Below, in pieces: positions 6,380 to 12,444 of a DNA stretch of 64,000 bases (the stretch's first letter is position 1; the number at the start of each line of letters is the position of its first letter). Below the pieces are notes generated by a model. It was not told where the DNA came from, did no database searches, and worked only from the letters and a program-made list of their open reading frames with translations. The position numbers and the translations under genes were made by a program. The DNA comes from Firmicutes bacterium HGW-Firmicutes-7 (lineage in GTDB: Bacteria; Bacillota; Clostridia; Lachnospirales; Vallitaleaceae): contig PGZO01000011.1 in NCBI GenBank assembly GCA_002841375.1, forward strand, positions 1-64,000. Direction: 5' to 3'.

Positions 6380-7207
6380 TTGAAGGTGCATAGTTTTCAA
6401 GCTATACTAAATAAACCAGAAAAAGTAGGTGCCCTTTCATTTGTTACAATTCCATTTAATGCTTCACAAGAATTCCAAAAGAAGGGAAGAATTAAAGTCA
6501 AAGGTAAAGTAAATAATTGTGTATTCAGAACAAACCTTATACCCAAAGGAAATGGAGTATATATACTTGTACTTGATAAAGAGTTAAGAAACTTAGCTGG
6601 AGTAAATTATGGGGATATGCTTTTTGTAGAGATAGAATTGGATGAAGTGAGTAATTTAGTGTCAATAGGGGCAAGTAAGAACTTAAAGGTCAGTAGCATG
6701 GATGTTATTACAGCTATTACAACGAGAAGAAGCATAAGAGAATTTACTGACCAAGATATAGATGATGATACAATACAAACAATAGTTAACGCTGGTTTTT
6801 GTGCCCCATCAGCTAAAAATAAGCGACCATGGCACTTTATTGTTATAAGAGATAAAAAAACTTTATTTGATTTATCTAATAATTCTTTAGACCATCAGGT
6901 AATTCAAGGGTCTGCGTGTTGTGTTATTATATGTGGGGATAAAGTTATACAAGGAATGAATGAGTTCCTAATAGAAGATTGTTCAGCCTCGATACAGAAT
7001 ATGCTACTAACTATCCATGGGTTAGGACTAGGTGGTGTGTGGTGTGGGATTTGTTCGGGAAGTAAAGAGAGTAAACACATTAATGAAGTAATTGAATTAC
7101 CAGTCAAGATTATCCCAATTGGCATGATAGCAATTGGTTATCCAGCAGAACAGAATGAGAATTATGATAGATTTGATAAATCTAAAGTACATTATGAAAA
7201 GTGGTAA
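6380..7207 (+). CDS. DUF1905-nitroreductase fusion protein (TTG start)
   Basis: The 275-residue product has two parts. Residues about 1-95 match the DUF1905 beta-barrel (FVTIPFNASQEF, then a GKVNN strand and a KELRN...GVNYGD segment). Residues about 108-275 are an FMN-dependent nitroreductase (ITTRRSIREFTDQDID for FMN binding, then APSAKNKRPWHFIV and LGLGGVWCGI). The second part should reduce nitroaromatics, quinones or flavins with NAD(P)H. DUF1905 has no known activity. The TTG at 6380 follows AAGGAGGATTAAG. The gene fills a cassette ending at the attC at 7248. The two domains are usually separate proteins. Confidence 0.82.
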   Translation: MKVHSFQAILNKPEKVGALSFVTIPFNASQEFQKKGRIKVKGKVNNCVFRTNLIPKGNGVYILVLDKELRNLAGVNYGDMLFVEIELDEVSNLVSIGASKNLKVSSMDVITAITTRRSIREFTDQDIDDDTIQTIVNAGFCAPSAKNKRPWHFIVIRDKKTLFDLSNNSLDHQVIQGSACCVIICGDKVIQGMNEFLIEDCSASIQNMLLTIHGLGLGGVWCGICSGSKESKHINEVIELPVKIIPIGMIAIGYPAEQNENYDRFDKSKVHYEKW

Positions 7208-7247
7208 TTTGGTTTGAACTTAATAGACAGCTTCCGTGGGGGGCATC

Positions 7248-7342
7248 GTATAACAATATGTTCACAACATTCATCAGCATATAGAATTAACCAAATGGTA
7301 AGATTTGAGCCGATGAACGTCGTGAACACGATAACGTTAAGC
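7248..7342 (+). other. attC site (complete)
   Basis: The left core is GTATAAC (7248-7254) and the right core GTTAAGC (7336-7342). ATGTTCACAACATTCATCAG pairs almost perfectly with CCGATGAACGTCGTGAACAC. It is the cleanest palindrome of the set. Confidence 0.88.
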
Positions 7343-7499
7343 AACATTATTACTACACAATGGAGGAATTATGGAAAGTTAATTTTCTTATGTGAAAGGT
7401 TAGTAGTAATTGATTTGAAATTAAATATTCACCAAAAAGATTTTAGTGACGTTTTTGAAAGTACTATAGTATTTTAATAATTTTAATAGGGGGAAGAAA

Positions 7500-7643
7500 A
7501 TGGCTATATTTAATGGAGTAATGGCATTTCAAGTAATAGGAGCAATAATAGAATATATCATGCATATTATTCTAATAGTATTTTGCCTTAAAGGGATAAA
7601 GGCAGCAAATATTTATATAGATAAGCATAATAGAATGAAATGA
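7500..7643 (+). CDS. small membrane protein (47 residues)
   Basis: The product starts MAIFNGVMAFQVIGAI, contains one long hydrophobic segment (about residues 9-30) and ends in a basic tail DKHNRMK. GGGGGAAG is 5 bases before the ATG. The peptide could be a structural membrane peptide or a toxin; I see no family. It shares the cassette 7343-8056 with the frame at 7647-7916, which starts only 3 bases after its stop. Confidence 0.5.
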   Translation: MAIFNGVMAFQVIGAIIEYIMHIILIVFCLKGIKAANIYIDKHNRMK

Positions 7644-7646
7644 TAG

Positions 7647-7916
7647 ATAAAGAGATATCAATTTGATTATAAATACCTAGTCACTGATGGGTCAATTTTA
7701 CTTCAGTTCAGAGATTCAGAAGATAAAATTATAGATGAAGTATTATTAACTGAAGATGAATATTTGGACGCAATGTCTAATTTAGAAAGTGAACATGATG
7801 GTAAAGTAAACCTGTATGAATTTGGCAGGAATATAACAATTGAGAATATAGATGAAAAAATAAAGATAGTCATCAGTGGTGATAATGCAAGAGGTAAGAT
7901 TAATATATCATGGTAG
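7647..7916 (+). pseudogene. hypothetical protein frame without a start codon
   Basis: An open frame of 89 codons runs directly after the small membrane protein. It has coding character (acidic, alternating strand pattern, EVLLTEDEYLDAMSNLE in the middle) but no ATG, GTG or TTG in its first third. The first usable starts are inside the conserved-looking part. It could be translated after a frameshift from the upstream gene or be a 5'-truncated gene. No family is recognised. Confidence 0.4.
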
Positions 7917-7967
7917 ATGTATCTTATCCTTAATTGGTGTACGTGTCTAATGTCGTTGAACAACATC

Positions 7968-8062
7968 AGCTACAATATGTTACCTAAATTTATCAGCATT
8001 AAAATTAGCTAATTGGTAAAGTACGTGAGATAATGAACTTCGCCAACACGCAAATGTTAGCT
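7968..8062 (+). other. attC site (complete, one-base deletion in left core)
   Basis: The right core is GTTAGCT (8056-8062). The left side reads AGCTAC (7968-7973) followed by AATATGTTACC, which is AGCTAAC with one A missing and would otherwise be the exact complement of the right core. The arms TTACCTAAATTTATCAGC and GATAATGAACTTCGCCAACA pair. Confidence 0.8.
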
Positions 8063-8129
8063 GAAATACTGTGTTAAAAAGAATTTGAAAAAATATTAAA
8101 TATAGATTATAGGAATATAAGGAGAGTAT

Positions 8130-9107
8130 ATGAAGAAAATCAAAATAATTTTAATTAGTGTAGCTATTATTAGCGTAGTAATTATTAGTATTTATTTATT
8201 AAAATCATTAAATCTTGAACATACCAAAAAGCTTCCAATTAATAACACTATTAAAGGCAATAATGAAGTATCTAATCCAAGTTTTAAAGAAGGCACAAAG
8301 AATTATTCGAGTAATCAAAGCACTTTTTATGATCCAAAATTGATAGAAATAGCAGATTCAATTTTGGGACTGACTGTTCAAGATTGTATTATTAGTCAGG
8401 AAGGTAATGAACAAATTTCTTTTAGTGGTGACTTTACTGTGACAGGTGAAGTTGTAATTAACACTGTCGGTGGAAGTGACTATGTTATTTTATGTAATGA
8501 TGATGAAGTGAGAAGAAAACTTCCTTTTTCATATTCATGGGATCAAAATTTTACAAGGCGCTTTCCCTTTATATTATTAGATAATCAAAAAAAGATGGAT
8601 GATATTATAGATGATACAATATCTAAAGAATTACTAATGGATGATGGCAAGCGATATAAGGTTACAATTTTATGCAATAATTTTGATTATGGATATAATT
8701 CTAGTGAATATGTAATGAGTAAAATTAGTATAAAAGATATAATAACTATTGATGAGATGGTAATTAGTGATGATGAAGAAGTTCAAATATCTGAGATAGA
8801 CTTTAAAAAGGTAAAAATTGACATTGTAGTAGCTATGATAATAGATATTAATGAAGAAGGGGAGTTAATTATTGAAGATGTTAATGGTGGTTATTTGATA
8901 AGTATGAATGATTATGGTTCATGGGAGGATATTAAGAGATTACGACCATGGAGAAGATATACTTTACAATTAAATGACAAGCTAGAGAACGAACAATATA
9001 ATACAGAAGATTATATTAAACTTACGGGATATTACAATCCTGATACTAATACAATAATTCAAAGTGATGATGATCATGTTATGCTTAGATATATTGAAAA
9101 TTATTAA
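8130..9107 (+). CDS. membrane-anchored protein of unknown function
   Basis: The 325-residue product has a short basic start and one hydrophobic segment (IILISVAIISVVIISIYLL), then a long extracytoplasmic region rich in D, E, N and I. No cysteine lipobox is present, so it is probably a membrane-anchored or slowly cleaved secreted protein. The C-terminal part (residues about 220-325) alternates strands and resembles small OB- or Ig-like lipoprotein domains only loosely. AAGGAGAG precedes ATG 8130. It is the main gene of the cassette between the attC sites ending at 8062 and 9635. Function unknown. Confidence 0.7.
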   Translation: MKKIKIILISVAIISVVIISIYLLKSLNLEHTKKLPINNTIKGNNEVSNPSFKEGTKNYSSNQSTFYDPKLIEIADSILGLTVQDCIISQEGNEQISFSGDFTVTGEVVINTVGGSDYVILCNDDEVRRKLPFSYSWDQNFTRRFPFILLDNQKKMDDIIDDTISKELLMDDGKRYKVTILCNNFDYGYNSSEYVMSKISIKDIITIDEMVISDDEEVQISEIDFKKVKIDIVVAMIIDINEEGELIIEDVNGGYLISMNDYGSWEDIKRLRPWRRYTLQLNDKLENEQYNTEDYIKLTGYYNPDTNTIIQSDDDHVMLRYIENY

Positions 9108-9158
9108 GTTATTGAAAGGTTTTCTATGAGGGGATTTATTAATTCTGACCATATATGA

Positions 9159-9350
9159 AGTACAGGTTTTATATCTGCGATTGTTTTGCTACTTTCTAGC
9201 AAGTATACCAACACTGACAATAAGAAGATCATCAATGAATTCTTAGATGACATTATGAACTATGATGGCAAATGCATGGATGATTTAGAAGAAAACTTGG
9301 TTGAAGATATTATTGATAACCTTGATATTATAAGGAAAAAACTTAAGTAG
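9159..9350 (+). pseudogene. small open frame, probable remnant
   Basis: After TGA at 9156-9158 a 63-codon frame runs to TAG 9350. It gives a short hydrophobic start (ISAIVLLLSS) and an acidic helical tail (EFLDDIMNYDGK, EDIIDNLDIIRKKLK). There is no ATG and no ribosome binding site; only a TTG within the hydrophobic part could serve. It looks coding at the residue level, so it may be the 3' end of a former gene. Nothing else is evident between 9351 and the attC at 9540. Confidence 0.35.
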
Positions 9351-9539
9351 TCTATATGTTACCACCAACATAAATATCTATATTATGAAGAGGAATGGGT
9401 TACTACTAAGTTTTTGCAACACAATATGGGCAATGGGGACAAGTTGGTGTGCTAGGATGCTACCAGCCTGAGTTCAAAACTTGAAACATAAGAAAAATGT
9501 AAAATTTATGGTTATTTGTTGTTTACATCTTTTTCCATC

Positions 9540-9635
9540 AGATAACAATATATTGCCAACATTCCTCAGCTTTAATGATAATTAAATTAAAAGCAATTGA
9601 GCTGATTGAACTTCGGCAACACGCAAACGTTAGGC
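9540..9635 (+). other. attC site (complete), upstream of arr
   Basis: The left core is AGATAAC (9540-9546) and the right core GTTAGGC (9629-9635). TATTGCCAACATTCCTCAGC pairs with GCTGATTGAACTTCGGCAAC. It sets the left boundary of the arr cassette. Confidence 0.85.
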
Positions 9636-9737
9636 GACAGAATTAATTAGTATTTTTTATACGTAGTATGATTATGATGAGTATAGTAATATAGAAGAAA
9701 GAAAACGATAAGTTTGAATTTATAAGGAGGACTTAGC

Positions 9738-10205
9738 ATGAATAAAAAAAGAGATTTGATTGAAATGAACAAAGAGGAAGTGCCAGAATTGCAGGGCGAT
9801 GGATCCTTGGACCCAGGACCTTTCTACCACGGCACAAAAGCCGACTTGAAGCTGGGGGACTTGTTGGAACCTAGTCATAGCTCAAACTATGGCGAGCGAA
9901 AGAAGGCCAACTACGTCTATCTGACCGCAACACTAGATGCGGCTGTGTGGGGAGCAGAACTTGCATTGGGAGACGAACCCGGCCGTATCTATCGTGTGGA
10001 GCCCACTGGCACCATAGAGGATGACCCCAATCTGACGGATAAAAAGTTCCCAGGTAACCCGACTAGATCCTACCGCACCCGACAACCACTGCGAGTGGTG
10101 GGCGAAGTCTTGGATTGGGAGGGACACTCCCCGGACGTGCTTCAGAATATGCGGGATCACCTTGACGAGCTCAAACGGCTCGGAATAGAGGCGATTAACG
10201 TCTGA
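9738..10205 (+). CDS. arr: NAD+-rifampin ADP-ribosyltransferase (Arr)
   Basis: The 155-residue product matches the Arr family in length and motifs. GPFYHGTKADLKLGDLLEP comes at the N-terminus, YVYLTATLDAAVWGAELA in the middle, and IYRVEPTG, EDDPNLTDKKFPGNPT and SYRTRQPLRVVG follow. The His, Tyr and Asp used by characterised Arr enzymes are present (FYHG, YVYL, EDDPN). Arr transfers ADP-ribose from NAD+ to rifamycins and inactivates them. The body of the gene is clearly more GC-rich than all its neighbours, but the first few codons and the AAGGAGG site are AT-rich. The cassette begins after the attC at 9540-9635; a left attC half-site follows at 10296. Arr is a well-known integron cassette gene in Proteobacteria. 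Strong evidence for lateral acquisition. Confidence 0.93.
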   Translation: MNKKRDLIEMNKEEVPELQGDGSLDPGPFYHGTKADLKLGDLLEPSHSSNYGERKKANYVYLTATLDAAVWGAELALGDEPGRIYRVEPTGTIEDDPNLTDKKFPGNPTRSYRTRQPLRVVGEVLDWEGHSPDVLQNMRDHLDELKRLGIEAINV

Positions 10206-10295
10206 CCGCAAGATAGTCAACAAATTCTAATTTATTGATTAATTATAACTTGCCATTTTGATTAATGGCTATTGGTAGTTTCCATTGATTCCATC

Positions 10296-10322
10296 GTCTA
10301 ACAATGCACTGAAGTTGGTTTT
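10296..10322 (+). other. attC left half-site after arr
   Basis: GTCTAAC (10296-10302) follows TTTCCATTGATTCCATC, the same kind of lead-in that precedes the attC at 158. The right half with GTTRRRY is not recognisable; the sequence soon changes into the toxin module. The arr cassette has therefore probably lost its mobile end. Confidence 0.5.
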
Positions 10323-10408
10323 GGCTGATTAGGATAGCACCTGTTTAGAATTTAGTAGTTCAAACTGGAAGTTAGTATTTCACTTTACGAACAAGGTTAT
10401 AATAGCAC

Positions 10409-10437
10409 TTGAACAAGAAAGTATGTTCTGGTATAAT
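10409..10437 (+). promoter_or_regulatory. toxin promoter with LexA-like box (copy 2)
   Basis: TTGAAC (10409-10414) and TATAAT (10432-10437) have a 17-base spacer containing GAAAGTATGTTC (10417-10428). This is one base away from the GAAC-N4-GTTC form seen in copy 1 and close to the Gram-positive SOS box. Confidence 0.6.
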
Positions 10438-10504
10438 CGATTCAGGTGGTACTGTTTTAATGACGAACAGGCGGTTAGCCACTCCCAGAAAGGGGGTGGT
10501 GGTA

Positions 10505-10609
10505 ATGGAAATAGTCTTTGTAATTGCTGCAATCGTAACTATTGTTACGGGAGTGTTTTACATATACGATGCAATTCATAGACATTTTAAGAACCATAAT
10601 AAAAAGTAA
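10505..10609 (+). CDS. 34-residue hydrophobic peptide, putative type I toxin (copy 2)
   Basis: The peptide starts MEIVFVIAAIV and ends with HNKK. It differs from copy 1 by about ten residues, mostly conservative, and keeps the membrane segment and length. The ribosome binding site GGGGGTGG (10493-10500) can pair with CCACTCCC just upstream, which would hide it in the mRNA. A longer frame from TTG 10409 exists but would start inside the promoter, so ATG 10505 is preferred. Substitutions that preserve protein features suggest both copies have been under selection. Confidence 0.65.
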   Translation: MEIVFVIAAIVTIVTGVFYIYDAIHRHFKNHNKK

Positions 10610-10638
10610 CCGCCCCTGCTAAAAGTTGGTTACTTTTT
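10601..10638. terminator. shared bidirectional terminator (copy 2)
   Basis: AAAAAGTAACC (10601-10611) and GGTTACTTTTT (10628-10638) form a perfect 11-bp stem with T runs on both strands, identical in its arms to copy 1. Confidence 0.75.
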
Positions 10639-10681
10639 AAGTGATAAATTTTTAGGCTGACCGTCTGGTAGCACCTTTTCT
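10601..10681 (-). ncRNA. putative antisense antitoxin RNA (copy 2)
   Basis: From the minus-strand promoter at 10688-10716 an RNA of about 80 nt would run to the bidirectional terminator. It begins with AAAAGGTGCTACCAGACGG, which repeats the 5' words of copy 1. Position and length match the copy 1 antisense RNA. Confidence 0.55.
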
Positions 10682-10687
10682 AATATA

Positions 10688-10716
10688 ATTATACAATATG
10701 TAGTCTATAAAATCAA
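10688..10716 (-). promoter_or_regulatory. antisense RNA promoter (copy 2)
   Basis: Minus-strand TTGATT (plus 10711-10716) and TATAAT (plus 10688-10693) are 17 bases apart, the same hexamers and spacing as at 3970-3998. Confidence 0.6.
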
Positions 10717-10855
10717 TGTTTTTGTGAATGTGTATTGCTTACAGATGACTGATGAAATTTGAATGTAATTAGAATTACAGATTGCTATCAGTTGGTTCCA
10801 GTTTTATAAATGAATTTACTTGATGGCTATTGTCAATAAGTCAAGCAATTACATC

Positions 10856-10890
10856 ACTTAACAGTATCTTCCCAACATCTATTGACTTCA
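10856..10890 (+). other. attC left half-site at the array end
   Basis: ACTTAAC (10856-10862) is a perfect RYYYAAC core. It is followed by AGTATCTTCCCAACATCTAT, which resembles a left arm (TTGCCAACATTCAT). No right half follows. After a CCCC/GGGG hairpin (10901-10930) ordinary chromosomal genes begin, so this is the last trace of the cassette array. Confidence 0.45.
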
Positions 10891-11033
10891 AGGTTTGTCG
10901 AAGTCCCCCGCTTCTATAAACAGGGGTTTTGTGACAATTGACTATTTTTTTCTTCTATTTTTGGCCAAATTCATTTATACTACGTATAAGCAAGTTAATG
11001 AATGTTATTTATAACCATAAGGAGACGAATCAT

Positions 11034-12254
11034 ATGAATATTAGCATGACAATTGCAGAAGCATTAGAATTATCTTCTCTAAAAAGCTGCAAAGTAATTG
11101 CAGGAAAAAAGGGGTTAGATAGAGAAATACGTTGGATTCATATGGCTGAACTATTAGAGAATATATGTGATATTACCAATTGGACTGAAGGCAATGAACT
11201 AATCCTTTTAACAGGTGTTGGGATTAAAAGTGAAGAGATGTTTATAGATTTTGTAACGCAACTTAATAATAGCAATATTTCAGGATTAATTATATTTTTA
11301 GGACAATATATCACGGATATTCCTGAAAAAGTCATTGATCATGCAGATGCACTAAATTTTCCTATTATTACATTACCTTGGTCCGTACCTGCTGTAAAAG
11401 TCACAGATGAAATTTGTGAACAGATCATAAAATGCAGGACTAAGAGATCTTCCATTAGGTCAATTATGGAAAATCTATTGCTTTTTGAAAATGCAGATAT
11501 TAATTTATTAATTAATCAAGCCAGTTATTACGGATATAATTTAAATAGAACACATCAAGTTTTAATTGCTGATATTAATAAATTCTCCGAGTATATTAAA
11601 AAGAATAAAATTGTATATGAAAATCATATCATTGATTTAAAAGACCGTTTCTTTAAGATGGTTGAAAGCGTATTAAAAACTTATTATAGTCAGTTTGCAA
11701 TTACTATGATTAGTGACACTGTAATATGTCTTGTAGCAAGCAATGAAATGGAAAGAAAAAAGATTGTTGAGGTGGCAGACATAACAAGAGCAAATACTAA
11801 AAAATATTTTAATGGTATGACTACTACTGTAACGATAGGTAAACCATATACCTATGTAAAAGACTTTAAAAAAAGTTTGAATCAAGCGCAAAAAGCGTTG
11901 GACGTTCTGAAGAAAACTGGAGAAAAGGATATAACTGTATGCTACGATGAACTAGGTGCTGATATGTTACTTATTGAGTTGAAAGATAATAAAGTACTTA
12001 ATGAGTTTTATAAAAGTACGTTAGGTAAAATACTAATATATGATAAGACGAATAAATCTGAGCTTGGATTAACGCTTAAGACGTATCTAGATGAGAATGG
12101 CAGTTCTAACAAAAGTGCTGAAAAGTTATTTATACATAGAAATACTATGAAGTATAGATTAGATAAAATCCATGACATTACTGGATATGATTTGCAAGAC
12201 ACAAAAACATTATTTAACTTAAAGCTTGCCTATCAAATTGAAAAATTATTATAA
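11034..12254 (+). CDS. PucR-family transcriptional regulator
   Basis: The 406-residue product has an N-terminal PucR domain (MTIAEALELSSLKSCKVIAG, then IRWIHMAELLEN) that probably senses a metabolite. A middle GGDEF-like CdaR region (about residues 150-290) follows, and a C-terminal helix-turn-helix (SAEKLFIHRNTMKYRLDKI) of the HTH_30 type. The start at ATG 11034 follows AAGGAGACGAATCAT; a longer frame from 10938 has no ribosome binding site. PucR/CdaR proteins control purine, amino acid or GABA/polyamine use. The gene sits directly upstream of the polyamine cluster in the same direction, so it is the likely activator. Confidence 0.88.
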   Translation: MNISMTIAEALELSSLKSCKVIAGKKGLDREIRWIHMAELLENICDITNWTEGNELILLTGVGIKSEEMFIDFVTQLNNSNISGLIIFLGQYITDIPEKVIDHADALNFPIITLPWSVPAVKVTDEICEQIIKCRTKRSSIRSIMENLLLFENADINLLINQASYYGYNLNRTHQVLIADINKFSEYIKKNKIVYENHIIDLKDRFFKMVESVLKTYYSQFAITMISDTVICLVASNEMERKKIVEVADITRANTKKYFNGMTTTVTIGKPYTYVKDFKKSLNQAQKALDVLKKTGEKDITVCYDELGADMLLIELKDNKVLNEFYKSTLGKILIYDKTNKSELGLTLKTYLDENGSSNKSAEKLFIHRNTMKYRLDKIHDITGYDLQDTKTLFNLKLAYQIEKLL

Positions 12255-12274
12255 AATTAGCAGCTTATTATTGT

Positions 12275-12338
12275 GCATGATACACATAATCTTTTTGGCA
12301 TGATACACATATATATTTTTTATTTTAGGATGTATAAT
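12275..12338 (+). promoter_or_regulatory. direct repeats and promoter before the polyamine cluster
   Basis: GCATGATACACATA occurs twice, at 12275-12288 and 12298-12311, 23 bases apart start to start. They are therefore on about the same face of the helix. A TATAAT at 12333-12338 lies 21 bases beyond the second copy, with no good -35 hexamer. This fits an activator-dependent promoter with the repeats as binding sites, probably for the PucR-family protein encoded just upstream. Confidence 0.55.
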
Positions 12339-12370
12339 GTATATTAATCTAAGATATACCATGAGCGAAG

Positions 12371-12421
12371 GAGCTTTTTACTGTGATATGACATCATATT
12401 GCAGTAAAGAGCTCTTTTTTT
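12371..12421 (+). terminator. terminator or attenuator before the aldehyde dehydrogenase gene
   Basis: GAGCTTTTTACTG (12371-12383) pairs with CAGTAAAGAGCTC (12402-12414) with one mismatch, followed by a T run. It lies between the promoter candidate at 12333 and the aldehyde dehydrogenase gene. It may end the regulator transcript, attenuate the catabolic operon, or both. A 21-codon frame (ATG 12361 to TAA 12426) spans it but has no clear ribosome binding site. Confidence 0.65.
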
Positions 12422-12444
12422 ATTAATTTTTAAGGAGGGATAAG

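Noticed and set aside
7214-7477. Open frame of 87 codons on the + strand covering the attC at 7248-7342
   Set aside because: It runs through the palindrome, has no ribosome binding site and its residues mirror the attC repeats seen elsewhere; it is a by-product of the site.
158-10862. CRISPR array or REP-type repeats as an explanation of the regular palindromes
   Set aside because: Spacing is hundreds of bases with genes between, arms vary and the RYYYAAC/GTTRRRY cores are kept, which fits attC and not CRISPR or REP.
1-10900. Integron integrase or transposase gene
   Set aside because: No tyrosine-recombinase motifs (boxes with R-H-R-Y) or DDE motifs were seen in any frame of this region; the integrase, if any, is outside the window.
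10901-10930. CCCC/GGGG hairpin after the last attC half-site as a clear terminator
   Set aside because: The stem is short, the outer pairs mismatch and the T run is only four bases; kept only as a remark in the half-site entry.
12293-12311. Possible sigma-54 promoter (TTGGCATGATACACAT) before the aldehyde dehydrogenase gene
   Set aside because: It has TGGCA but lacks the TTGC at the right distance, and the same word occurs in the upstream repeat; a regulator site is a simpler reading.
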